Assembly (NCBI GenBank): GCA_023091735.1 | Contig: JALKBU010000933.1 | Location: 1-20,522, forward strand | Source of the DNA: Trichomonas tenax | Taxonomy: Eukaryota > Parabasalia > Trichomonadida > Trichomonadidae | Direction of reading: 5' to 3' | Length of the DNA: 20,522 bases | Shown here: piece after piece, positions 1-8,137 of the stretch | Layout of the letters: every line of letters begins with the position of its first letter | How positions within the stretch are numbered: position 1 is the stretch's first letter | Translations under genes and position numbers: made by a program | The notes under the pieces: model-generated | The model's database searches: none | What the model was told of the DNA's origin: nothing | The model's input: only the letters and a program-made list of their open reading frames with translations

Positions 1-2
1 AG

Positions 3-170
3 CACGACAAAAATAGTGATTTTTCGATTATGAAATTATATAAGGCTTTATATGATGGTGATGAAATAGCATTTGATTTATGTAGGAGTAGCAAACCATG
101 CTTTGATCGAAAGGATAACTTTACTGTTGAGACAAAGAATAAATTTATTCGTAAATTAAATTTTAAGTAA
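3..170 (+). CDS. 3' end of an unrecognised protein gene (partial)
   Basis: An open frame enters from the left edge and runs 55 codons to TAA at 168-170. The translated end is charged and mixed (it contains MKLYKALYDGDEIAFDLC and ends KFIRKLNFK), with no low-complexity run, which suggests a real C-terminus rather than chance. I do not recognise the family. Trichomonads carry large families of ankyrin/DUF3447-type proteins with this kind of composition, but nothing here proves membership. The stop is directly followed by A (TAAA), as at several intact genes in the window. The start lies outside the window. Confidence 0.45.
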   Translation, partial: HDKNSDFSIMKLYKALYDGDEIAFDLCRSSKPCFDRKDNFTVETKNKFIRKLNFK

Positions 171-845
171 ATCCTTTTCATAAATTACCTCAACCCATTG
201 CACAGCATGCATATTTTGCAATAAACACACAGCCTTGGTAGGATCACATAGAAAACACAAATATAAGTATATTATCCTCTATGTTTATCTGAATACAAGC
301 ATATGGCCGGTCTGTGAGCCTCGTTTAATGAGTCCATATGCTGTCACTTTTATATCATAAAGATCGTTCATTCTATCAATGCAGGAAAGTCACAAAGACA
401 TGGTACACATGCAAACTATACCACCATAATTATTCAAATAAACTTCCATATAAATCTATGTCTGATCTCTATTTTTGTTTTTGATCAATACTCTATTTCA
501 TCTAAAATGGGCTATATCTCAATATCTATTATTTTTATACAACAAATATCTCTTACACAATATGAAATACATCGTGTTAGGCTTTTATATCGCTTATTGT
601 GATACAGATCGAAATCTGGCATAGATGAAAACTCTTCATTCAATATCAAAACCATCATTATCATAAAATACTATATCAACAAAATATGCTCTCATATTAG
701 AAACAGTTAGTTGTTGATATTTTTATACAATCATTAAATATGATATCATTGGCCTCAAATTAGATACCACAACAAACACTATAGCATAATCCGAATAGGC
801 ATGGTTCAATTGTCCGCTTGTTGAAGTGAATGAAAATTCTTTTAT
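156..845 (-). pseudogene. Possible decayed protein-coding gene, minus strand
   Basis: Reading the minus strand in the frame of the TAA at 156-158 gives several open stretches longer than expected for such AT-rich DNA: 845-723 (contains SGQLNHAYSDYAIVFVVVSN), 390-288 (contains CIDRMNDLYDIKVTAYGLIK) and 278-156 (contains CDPTKAVCLLQNMHAVQW). They are interrupted by TAA, TAG and TGA codons. Around 505-625 a different frame looks better (contains SMPDFDLYHNKRYK), implying at least two frameshifts. The pattern is that of one old gene with many stops. I do not recognise the family. It could also be chance; the fragments are short. There is no intact gene in 171-880. Confidence 0.25.
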
Positions 846-878
846 TTAATACCGAAAAGCCCAAAAAAACAAAAATGA

Positions 879-1900
879 CCAGTCTCGCCCCTTAATTTTC
901 ACCTCATCTCGTACCTCCTCTACTTCTTCATGTCTCCATCAGACTGGGTGAATAAGTACCTCTTTACTGCATACTGTATCCTACTGATTGCTGAAATTCA
1001 AAAGCGTCGTCTCGAGCTCCGAGAAGATATCGACGAACCGTATCTGTTGATTGTCGACGGGCATCCGTCCAGATTTAACTTTCTTGCTGCTTTGTTGTTG
1101 GACCTCTTCAACATTGATTTGTTAGTTCTTCCTGGACACTCTTCGCATATCCTTCAGCTATTGGATGTTGGCATTTTCGAACCTCTGAAATCTCGCTTTA
1201 AATCTGCTTTCGATAATGCTGTAATTTGGATCCGATTCGTGGAGTGCTCATTCAATGTACTGAGTTCACGGCGAAAGAACTAAGATTCTTGATTTCCAAC
1301 TCATTATTACATGCTCTAGGAGAGACATGTACAGCTTCAAACATACATGCTGCCTTCAAGAATTCCGGAATATTCCCATTAGATGAAGATGCTGCTCTTG
1401 ATACACCTTACTTAAGAATCAATGATGTTGGAGTTCTTCCTCCTGAACGAGTTCCATTCATTTGCAATAAATGGCTGAACAATCAACCAATTCTACATCG
1501 CATGTTCGAACTAGAGATAGAAAGACTGATTCAACCAATGGACTTGAACTTGAATCCAATTGCACTAATGCAGAGAATCATGAACTCGCAAGGAGCGAGT
1601 CTTGTGCTGTCTCCACCACCACACCTTTTCAACACGTTCCAGGACCAGATACAAAGAATAGACTTGCACAGTGAACGATTGAGACAGCAGCTACTCAATT
1701 CACAAAGAGAAGAGCAAATAAGAATAAGAAACCATCAACGTGAGTGGGTTGCACAGTGGCAAAGAGTACAGCAGAACCAAGAGCATCTTCGTCAACCGAT
1801 AAGGTAGCAACTTCTTGCAATGCAACCCGCTCCACAGCTTCAGTTTCCACCACAGCCTCAGTAGCAATGGCAATGGCAACCTCCACAGCCTCAGCACTAA
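879..1900 (+). pseudogene. Pogo/Tigger-type DDE transposase relic (frameshifted, 5'-truncated)
   Basis: Two plus-strand frames join into one recognisable transposase C-terminal half of the DDE_1 (pogo/Tigger/CENP-B-like) family. The first frame (879-1220; in-frame ATG at 930) carries LLIVDGHPSRF, the second catalytic Asp in its usual DGHxS context, then LPGHSSHILQLLDVGIFEPL, the classic PxHSSHxLQxLDVGxFxPLK block with the third acidic residue (Asp of LDVG). The frame then shifts near 1215-1226. The second frame (to 1807) continues with the typical post-catalytic NIHAAFKNSGIFPLD segment and a coiled, Gln-rich tail. TAG at 1805 and TAG at 1862 interrupt that tail, which continues in frame as Gln/Pro/Trp-rich sequence to TAA at 1898-1900. 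The DNA-binding domain and first catalytic Asp are missing; an in-frame TGA at 876 precedes the surviving part. The copy cannot be active. No terminal repeat was found on either side. Confidence 0.85.
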
Positions 1901-1918
1901 AATTGAGAATGTCTGTCT
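1899..1918 (+). promoter_or_regulatory. Putative core-promoter block of the PP2A scaffold gene
   Basis: This 20-base block starts 32 bases before the PP2A ATG and matches the block at 5490-5509 before uS10 at 18 of 20 positions (consensus AAAATTGAGAAKGTCTGTYT). Its first two bases overlap the last stop codon of the transposase relic. Position and conservation suggest a promoter or transcription-start element; this is inference. Confidence 0.45.
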
Positions 1919-1930
1919 ACATTTTTATTG

Positions 1931-3493
1931 ATGGCAGGAATCGATTCTATGACTCCAGAGGAGGTTTTGGCGGTCATTGAACGCGTGAGGTCGAATTCGA
2001 AGCAGCAGCGGACCAACTCCATCAAAAATTTGGCGAATATATCAAAAATATTGGGTGAAGAGAGAACAGTTCGCGAATTAATTTCTTATTACATAGAGAC
2101 AACGAACCTCTCCGCCGATGACATTGCGATGATACTCGATCAGATCTCTACATTCGATTTTTCGAAGTTTAAAAGCGAATATTTCTATTATTTGCTGAAA
2201 AATATCAAAGAATTGACAGAAATAGACTCAACACGTGTCCGTGAATCGTTTGCTAAGCTTATGTCGATTTTAGCAGAAATCTTTGATGATAATCAATTCG
2301 AACAGATTTTTATCCCATATTTCCTCAAACTCCTTGATGACGATTACACGCCGATATTGATAACGTTCTTCACAATATTGAAATCAATTGCTGACATTTT
2401 ACCTCCGGAAATAATTTCAGATATCATTGTCAAATTTCAAGAAATAGAGGAAATTGCTCCTCAGACACAAATTTTCTTCATCAAATCTGCTGCTGAGCTT
2501 TGCAAAAATGCAAATGAAGAAACAATTGACACAATTCTCATAATTATCGACGAATATCTTGAAAACAAGGACCCACAGATTGAATTTGCAATCCTTTCCA
2601 TTCTTCCTGACCTTGAAATCGACAGAGAAAAAACAAATTCGTTTATTAAAAGAATTATATCGATACAAGATTCCAGAGTACAGCTCAAACTCATAGACAC
2701 AATTAAAAGTCTTCCACAAATCGATCCAGACGATATTGTTGAATATCTTCAATATTATTATCAGAAAAAGAGCAAAATTTTGCAAGTTGCCATTGCTGAC
2801 GCTCTTCCTTCATGCCATGGATGCACAGATCAAACACTCACAACACTCAGAGACATGGTTGAAGATCTTTTGCAATCAAATTATCAACCAGTGTGTGTTT
2901 CAACGCTTAGAGCTCTTTATCCACTTCTCGATGAACTAGGATATCATTATGTCCTCGATTATCTTAAGCAATTCATTCCAAGTTCCACAGTTGACCTTCA
3001 ATTAGCTGCTGTTGCAACAATTTTAGAATCGAGATTCACAGATCAAGAAAAGATCTCTCTCATTGGATCATTCATCGATCGCATTGACTGGCACGGCAGA
3101 TATTCTATTGCTGCAGACACTTCTTTAATGACAGAGCAATCACTCCTTGAGAAGTTTTTATTCGATGATTCAGTGAAAGTCAGAGAGATTGCAACAAAGT
3201 CGACAGGAGAGCTTACGAAAGAACACGGTGAAGAGTATCTCAACAACTTCGTTATCCCGACAATCTACAAGATGTTGAAGGACGAGAACTATCAGATTCG
3301 ACAGACAGCAATTCAACTCGCAATAGAAGTCAAACACCGCCCTCTTATGGAAGATGTCATCACTAAAGCAGCTGACGACAAGATCAGCAATGTAAGGATA
3401 TCGGCAATGAAGGCAGCCAAGTTATTAAATTTGGAGAAAATCGTTGATAAACTCAGTAATGATCCTGATGAGGATGTTTGCGATGCAATGTAA
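1931..3493 (+). CDS. PPP2R1A: Protein phosphatase 2A scaffold subunit A (PR65-like)
   Basis: Predicted 520-residue HEAT-repeat protein. In the PP2A holoenzyme the A subunit is the curved scaffold that holds the catalytic C subunit and one regulatory B subunit in cytosol and nucleus. The first repeat has the family signature: NSIKNLANISKILGEERTVR (residues 29-48) matches the conserved 'SIKKLxxIAxALGxERTRxEL' segment. Helical pairs then repeat about every 39 residues to the end. The C-terminal part (DSVKVREIATKSTGELTKEH, then KMLKDENYQIRQTA, DKISNVRISAMKAAKL and LSNDPDEDV) aligns well with the last repeats that bind the catalytic subunit. It is shorter than the usual ~590 residues, so about two repeats appear lost internally, not at the ends. 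ATG 1931 is chosen because only a TTG precedes it in frame before the stop. TAAA ends the gene, 43 bases from the convergent neighbour's stop. No intron is needed. Confidence 0.88.
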   Translation: MAGIDSMTPEEVLAVIERVRSNSKQQRTNSIKNLANISKILGEERTVRELISYYIETTNLSADDIAMILDQISTFDFSKFKSEYFYYLLKNIKELTEIDSTRVRESFAKLMSILAEIFDDNQFEQIFIPYFLKLLDDDYTPILITFFTILKSIADILPPEIISDIIVKFQEIEEIAPQTQIFFIKSAAELCKNANEETIDTILIIIDEYLENKDPQIEFAILSILPDLEIDREKTNSFIKRIISIQDSRVQLKLIDTIKSLPQIDPDDIVEYLQYYYQKKSKILQVAIADALPSCHGCTDQTLTTLRDMVEDLLQSNYQPVCVSTLRALYPLLDELGYHYVLDYLKQFIPSSTVDLQLAAVATILESRFTDQEKISLIGSFIDRIDWHGRYSIAADTSLMTEQSLLEKFLFDDSVKVREIATKSTGELTKEHGEEYLNNFVIPTIYKMLKDENYQIRQTAIQLAIEVKHRPLMEDVITKAADDKISNVRISAMKAAKLLNLEKIVDKLSNDPDEDVCDAM

Positions 3494-3536
3494 AAAAAAT
3501 TATTGTAAATAAAATTAATAACATTCTATTTTATAT

Positions 3537-4913
3537 TTATGTTTCTGTATTATAAAACTCGTCGAGAAGTTTTTGAGCTATATCAGAGTTTTCCTCTGAT
3601 GAATTTTCAGCAACATCTTCAAGAAAATCGTGAATTTCATCGGGAAGAACATCAAGTGATGATTTTGATGAATATGCTGTTAAAATCCTTCCAAAGCACT
3701 GTAAAGCGTGTTTAATGATAGATGGTGTGTTTTGCAATACATCAAAAACGAAAGTCAACAGTTCCGGTGTTGCCATAATGGCAAAAAGGAATGGTTCATA
3801 TTTCATCCAAAATGCAATTAACATGAAAACTGAAACTTGTTGCACTCGGAATGATTTTACAGTAACTGAGTTAGCCAATGTTAATATATTTTCAACATTC
3901 CATGTAGCAGGGATCTCAGGAATAACAAAAATGCAGTTTGCGCATAATCTAATCAATTGAAATGCATTTGCATCATCCAATAAATTAAGAATTCGATCAA
4001 TCATTCCATTAAAATCAATATTTCGACAAAAATCAATGATTACTGGATTCGCAGATGGATCCCTTTCACCAAATAAAACGTATTCTGCTAAAATTGAAGC
4101 AGCATATTTGGAATCAAAAATCATAGAATAAAGATATTGAATGAAATCATTGTTTCTAAAAATTATCGATAAATCGCATTTGCTCTTCACAAATTCGCAT
4201 GCTAAATCCAAAATCTTTTCACTTATGAATGCATTTTCACTTGTATAGTTTCCAAGAATGAATTCACTTATTTTATCATAATAAACTGGATAATATGTGA
4301 TTAGACTGAAAATATTAAATAATTCCTTGGCACACATCACAACATAGTTCACAGATGGATCAGTAGCTGGTATAGGAATCATATATTCAAATGCACAAAC
4401 TAAAGAATCAAATAAACCAATTAATAGATATTCTTGAATAATTTTGTTATTATGAATGCAATTATTGCCAATAGTATTAAGTATCAAAGATTTTCGTGTG
4501 AAAAAGTCACATGTGTTATCATATTTTGCATTTTTCAAATAATCAAGGAAATATTGAATGACATTTGTATCATACATCACATTAAATGGAATCTCCATCT
4601 TTGATGATAGTGAGTTCATAAATGTGAGAGCACTCAAATTCATGTCTCCTTCAGAAAATTTAATAACTAAATGACATGAAAGCTCTGGGAAGTGATATCT
4701 TTCATGATCTATCCTTTTGATGATTTTTGTTTTATCATTCAACTGAATTGTTGTTGATTTAATTGATCTGTCAATTATAAGAATTTGATCATCACTAAAT
4801 TTCTGTTCATTAAGACAGCTGCATAAAATATTCATTACATCTTCGTTAAATACGATGTATTTGTCTAAGTCTGCTGCTTTAGAATCTTCTCTATCAAACT
4901 TCAGATTATTCAT
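3537..4913 (-). CDS. Armadillo-like helical repeat protein, function unknown
   Basis: Intact 458-residue ORF starting at ATG 4913 and ending TAAA. It is made almost wholly of amphipathic helices, as in armadillo/importin-alpha-like folds, but I see no importin-beta-binding segment and no catalytic motif. Residues 1-50 are polar and probably flexible. The C-terminal part (VSVFMLIAFWMKYEPFLFAI, then TFVFDVLQNTPSIIKHALQC) aligns by eye with the end of the protein at 6271-7836 (FVAFMYYFIQHISPDFLISF, then QYIFEILETSKETIKVITII), so the two are paralogues. Lineage-specific expansions of such ARM-like proteins would fit trichomonads. A TCATA initiator-like site lies about 30 bases upstream, overlapping a TTTACATGTCA element. 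The gene converges on the PP2A scaffold gene. The real role is unknown; a scaffold or adaptor is only a guess from the fold. Confidence 0.8.
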   Translation of the reverse strand: MNNLKFDREDSKAADLDKYIVFNEDVMNILCSCLNEQKFSDDQILIIDRSIKSTTIQLNDKTKIIKRIDHERYHFPELSCHLVIKFSEGDMNLSALTFMNSLSSKMEIPFNVMYDTNVIQYFLDYLKNAKYDNTCDFFTRKSLILNTIGNNCIHNNKIIQEYLLIGLFDSLVCAFEYMIPIPATDPSVNYVVMCAKELFNIFSLITYYPVYYDKISEFILGNYTSENAFISEKILDLACEFVKSKCDLSIIFRNNDFIQYLYSMIFDSKYAASILAEYVLFGERDPSANPVIIDFCRNIDFNGMIDRILNLLDDANAFQLIRLCANCIFVIPEIPATWNVENILTLANSVTVKSFRVQQVSVFMLIAFWMKYEPFLFAIMATPELLTFVFDVLQNTPSIIKHALQCFGRILTAYSSKSSLDVLPDEIHDFLEDVAENSSEENSDIAQKLLDEFYNTET

Positions 4914-4942
4914 TATATTTTTTTTGTCTTGTAACCTGACAA

Positions 4943-4955
4943 TATGACATGTAAA
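4943..4955 (-). promoter_or_regulatory. TTTACNTGNCA element overlapping an Inr-like TCATA
   Basis: On the minus strand TTTACATGTCA (4955-4945) runs into TCATA (4947-4943), which fits the trichomonad initiator TCA-Py-(T/A), with a possible +1 at 4945 about 32 bases before the ATG at 4913. The 11-mer is one of at least eight copies in this window's spacers. Confidence 0.4.
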
Positions 4956-5209
4956 TATAGTTTTTCAACATCAAATATTCAATATCTGCTATATTTGATG
5001 ATATGAATACATTGGAATAAGAGAAGCATGACATAATAATAAATAATAATTGGCAATTTACCATTATAATTATGAAATTCAATTAGATATCAATATGAAA
5101 AAACTTGCATTCATGCGTTGATATTTTATAAATAGTTTATACATAAATATCTGAGATGTTTTACGTTTGAGCTAAAGCTATAAATCAATTTTTCGAAAGC
5201 TCAATATTT

Positions 5210-5260
5210 ATTTTACATGACAAAAAACATTTTACTCGTCAGATATTATTTTACGTGTCA
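5210..5260 (+). repeat. Three tandem 19-base units containing TTTACNTGNCA
   Basis: ATTTTACATGACA (5210), ATTTTACTCGTCA (5229) and ATTTTACGTGTCA (5248) are spaced exactly 19 bases apart. Units 1 and 3 carry the strict 11-mer; unit 2 has C for T. They lie in the 614-base divergent spacer between the ARM-like gene (ATG 4913) and uS10 (ATG 5528). The rest of the spacer is AT-rich with no coding signal. The exact spacing, close to two DNA turns, suggests an array of transcription-factor sites. Confidence 0.5.
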
Positions 5261-5489
5261 AAAATATATATTTAGTAGCAGTCGATAATTATATTGCAAA
5301 AAGTGAAACACCTAAGATGTAGGTCTCAAAAATATAATAATAAATATTTGACAGACATATATTTGTCACAAGCATTTTTTGTCCTGTGAAACTAAAGAAT
5401 TGGGCCATGGTTATATTTTAACAAGTGAAGTATATAGATTGTGCTATACAAAACGCAAAAAAATATGAAAACCAAAGAAAAAAGATTTG

Positions 5490-5509
5490 AAAATTGAGAA
5501 GGTCTGTTT
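5490..5509 (+). promoter_or_regulatory. Putative core-promoter block shared with the PP2A gene
   Basis: This block is 38 bases before the uS10 ATG and matches 18 of 20 bases with the block at 1899-1918 before the PP2A scaffold gene. Its core AAAATTGAG also occurs before the exostosin gene (minus strand, 13325-13317) and, as AAATTTGAG, before TGS1 (minus strand, 16183-16175). Confidence 0.45.
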
Positions 5510-5521
5510 GGTTTTCCTTTT
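5508..5521 (+). promoter_or_regulatory. Ribosomal-protein start box TTGGTTTTCCTTTT
   Basis: The box ends seven bases before the uS10 ATG. The same box, with CC for TT at two positions, lies at the matching place before uL23 (17467-17454). CCTTT corresponds to motif M5 reported at transcription starts in Trichomonas vaginalis. The pyrimidine run also resembles the TCT/TOP initiator of metazoan ribosomal protein genes. Confidence 0.5.
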
Positions 5522-5527
5522 AGGTTG

Positions 5528-5896
5528 ATGTCTACTCAAGTCCCAACCGGTGATGAAAAGAAGGAAATCGTTGAGGATCTTCCAGTCCAGAAGATCCGCC
5601 TCACAATCACATCCTCCAAGCTTCCAAATCTTCAGAGAGTTTGCGGAAATCTCATCGGCAAGCTGAAGAAGTCTAATCTCAAGGTCCGCGGCCCAATTCC
5701 AATGCCACGCCGCCGCCTGAGAATCACAACACGTCGTGCACCATGCGGTAACGGTACAGAGACATACGATCACTTCGAGCTCCGCATCTACAAGCGCGTC
5801 ATCGACTTCCAGGGCACTGCTGAAGCCGTCAAGCAGGTCACACAGATTGCTATTGAGCCAGACGTTCAGGTTGAAGTTTCCGTTATTACTGAGTAA
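5528..5896 (+). CDS. RPS20: 40S ribosomal protein uS10 (S20)
   Basis: 122-residue protein of the uS10 family, part of the head of the small ribosomal subunit. After a variable N-terminus of about 20 residues, KIRLTITSSKLPNLQRVC starts the conserved RNA-binding fold; LKVRGPIPMPRRRLRITTRR is the diagnostic loop and KRVIDFQGTAEAVKQVTQIA leads to the C-terminal strand EVSVITE. Length agrees with the eukaryotic family (human 119). GC-rich third positions (for example CGC and GTC codons) mark it as highly expressed compared with neighbours. ATG 5528 is preferred over the in-frame TTG three bases before. It is a single exon and ends TAAA. It is transcribed away from the ARM-like gene and towards the relic and ARM paralogue on the other strand. 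Confidence 0.97.
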   Translation: MSTQVPTGDEKKEIVEDLPVQKIRLTITSSKLPNLQRVCGNLIGKLKKSNLKVRGPIPMPRRRLRITTRRAPCGNGTETYDHFELRIYKRVIDFQGTAEAVKQVTQIAIEPDVQVEVSVITE

Positions 5897-6034
5897 ATCT
5901 CTAGATAATTTATGAACTTTTATGAGTCGCGTCTTCACCCAAATTCTTATCATAAATAAATCTTATAATGAATTATAACTTACATCAAAATTCAAACCAA
6001 AATATTATTGAAAATTTATATATCTTTTTTATAA

Positions 6035-6247
6035 TCATATCCTAATCAATCCATTCTCTTTCAATTCATTAAGGCTATCATATCTTTCATTATTTTTGAA
6101 TATTCTTGAAAATGTTGAAAATATATCTTTCGTAAATATGAAATTTGCATTCCATTTCATATGCTTAATAATATATTTAAGCAACGAAAGACTATATTGT
6201 GAAAGATATTTTGAAAAAATCTGAATAAATAAACAAAATAGGTACAA
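6035..6247 (-). pseudogene. C-terminal relic of a helical, ARM-like protein
   Basis: An open minus-strand frame of 70 codons ends with TGA at 6035 and has only TTG at its upstream end. It contains SLSLLKYIIKHMKWNANFIF and ends NELKENGLIRI, a helical composition like the adjacent ARM-like protein. It begins 24 bases after that gene's stop, in another frame. It may be what is left of a tandem copy, or the former C-terminus of the neighbour after a frameshift. No promoter-like site or ATG supports an independent gene. The remaining spacer (5897-6034) is AT-rich without signal. Confidence 0.35.
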
Positions 6248-6270
6248 ACAGTTTATTATGGAGGGGAATA

Positions 6271-7836
6271 TTATAACTCTATAGAGAATGTCCTTAAAAG
6301 CTCGATTAAATTAATTGCATATTGAGCAATTTCTGGATTCTCACTTTCTGTATAATCTATTAAGGAGTCCCAGGCTGGGAATTTCTGAATTATTTCAATA
6401 AAAGATGCTTTAATGTTATCATCTGTATATTCATATAAATGAACAAGATGATTGATGATTGTGATGACTTTGATTGTTTCTTTCGATGTTTCTAATATTT
6501 CAAATATGTATTGCAATATATCTGTTTCAAAAAAGAAAGAAATTAAAAAATCTGGACTTATATGCTGTATAAAGTAATACATGAATGCAACAAAAACACA
6601 CTTTGTAGGCAATTGACTTTCTTTTGTAATGGAATGATATATCTCTAAAAATTCTTGGGAGCTAATCAAATTCAAACAAAATTGTGGATCGCATTGGCAC
6701 AACATACACAGTGTGTTTAAAGAGGATTTCTTGTGCTCTTCGTTGATATTAAGTGATATTTCTTTAATCTCTGACCAATTGATTGAATTAAAAATTATTT
6801 CCTTTGAAACACTTATTTCGTTTGTTTTTGACAAAATAAAGTAAACTACATCCAATGCATATGAAATGAGATCTTGAACGTTCGGAATCTCAGGATCACC
6901 TGATAATATCGTATTAATTAAATAAAATATATTGGATTCATTAAAACATACCAATAAATGTGCATCTCCCGGCCACCTTTTCATCATTGATGGCATTCTT
7001 GTTATTATATCTGCAAAGCATTCATAAATATTGTTAGTAATCACTAAATTATAAACTTTCAAAATACTATCCATTTCTTCTGGATTCCATGGAAATGTTG
7101 ATACTATTGAAGAATAAAAGCATAAAGTCTTGATTGGAAGAATATCTGTATATTCTTCTAATCTGTCATAAAAATTAATGATGTGATATGTGGGATATAT
7201 TATATTGAAGTATATTTCTCTCGAAAATGCGATTATATGACCTAATGATCGAATGATTATTGCAAATTCTTGATGTCTTTCTATACTTTGTGACAATAAG
7301 TCCATATATAGTTGCACGAATCCCATATCTATCATAACGTATTCAAACATGTTTCTATATTGCAATAAAGAGGCACTACAAATTAAAGAATTTAATCTGA
7401 TTTTTGGATCAGAAATAGTAATTAATTTTATCAAAATTCCAACAAAATCTACCTTAAATTCATCTGGGTAATCTTTTTCGCTTGGTTTTTCAAGTAAATT
7501 GTGTATATCAATCAAAAGATCGTTAATTTTGTTTCTAATCATTAAAACTGATTGTATTTTCGCTTCTTCTTCATCAGGTGCTTGAATTTCTCCCTTTATT
7601 TGAATTTCTGTCGGATATTGACGAACCTCAGATTCGAATTCTTCTTCCTCAACGCAATCATAGATTTGGAAGTACTTTTGCACTATGTCCGAAGAATTGT
7701 CGCTTGTCGAACTTCTTACGTTGACATTTTTCGATGATTTTACATTTGATTCTTTATAATCCATTGTCACTTTTATATTCTTCATTCTTAAAAATGCTGG
7801 CCTCGAACTGCCTGAGCTTGCGGAAGCATCACTCAT
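6271..7836 (-). CDS. Armadillo-like helical repeat protein, paralogue of 3537-4913
   Basis: 521 residues if it starts at ATG 7836 (MSDASASSGSSRP), preferred because the sequence upstream in frame (to a GTG at 7899) is cysteine-rich and atypical. Residues 1-55 are Ser-rich and disordered; an acidic stretch (EEEEFESE) follows; from about residue 95 on there are only paired amphipathic helices to the C-terminus. The closing ~100 residues align by eye with the 458-residue protein at 3537-4913, same strand, so these are diverged paralogues bracketing uS10. No enzymatic motif is visible. The fold suggests protein-protein interaction; cellular role unknown. I saw no clear initiator near 7836; a TACATGACA sequence lies at 7862-7870. 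The stop is TAA, 24 bases from a relic in another frame. Confidence 0.75.
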   Translation of the reverse strand: MSDASASSGSSRPAFLRMKNIKVTMDYKESNVKSSKNVNVRSSTSDNSSDIVQKYFQIYDCVEEEEFESEVRQYPTEIQIKGEIQAPDEEEAKIQSVLMIRNKINDLLIDIHNLLEKPSEKDYPDEFKVDFVGILIKLITISDPKIRLNSLICSASLLQYRNMFEYVMIDMGFVQLYMDLLSQSIERHQEFAIIIRSLGHIIAFSREIYFNIIYPTYHIINFYDRLEEYTDILPIKTLCFYSSIVSTFPWNPEEMDSILKVYNLVITNNIYECFADIITRMPSMMKRWPGDAHLLVCFNESNIFYLINTILSGDPEIPNVQDLISYALDVVYFILSKTNEISVSKEIIFNSINWSEIKEISLNINEEHKKSSLNTLCMLCQCDPQFCLNLISSQEFLEIYHSITKESQLPTKCVFVAFMYYFIQHISPDFLISFFFETDILQYIFEILETSKETIKVITIINHLVHLYEYTDDNIKASFIEIIQKFPAWDSLIDYTESENPEIAQYAINLIELLRTFSIEL

Positions 7837-8137
7837 ATTACAGCAAAACAGATGCATAGAGTACATGACAGCCAGAGCAGAAATTCTTTTGAAATGCACT
7901 TAATGTAAAATTGACTACAAAACTCTGACATTTAGAAATGAATCAACAAGTTAATTTCATTGCTCTGAATACTATTATGAGGATTTAAAAAAAATATTGA
8001 TGTCGATTCTCTCAAGTTGTTGACTCTTCATATCAAACACCACCAATATGTTAATATATACATATACACGAGCTGAATATCTTTAAATCATGATTTGGGC
8101 TTCTATTGTCTTCTACTGGGGTCAAAATCGTAAAAAA

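Noticed and set aside
219..233. AATAAACACACAG resembles the trichomonad intron 3' splice consensus ACTAACACACAG.
   Set aside because: It lies after the stop of the partial gene, has no GTAYGT donor upstream at a suitable distance, and no coding frame continues after it.
1471..1980. Small frames overlapping the transposase relic, including a Ser/Thr/Ala-rich one.
   Set aside because: They are alternate-frame readings of the Gln/Pro-rich repeat tail of the transposase.
5444..5953. Long minus-strand open frame across uS10.
   Set aside because: It is the antisense shadow of the GC-rich uS10 gene; the plus-strand product is unmistakable.
7834..7899. N-terminal extension of the ARM-like protein from GTG 7899.
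   Set aside because: It has no ATG at the start and an atypical composition; ATG 7836 starts a normal-looking N-terminus.
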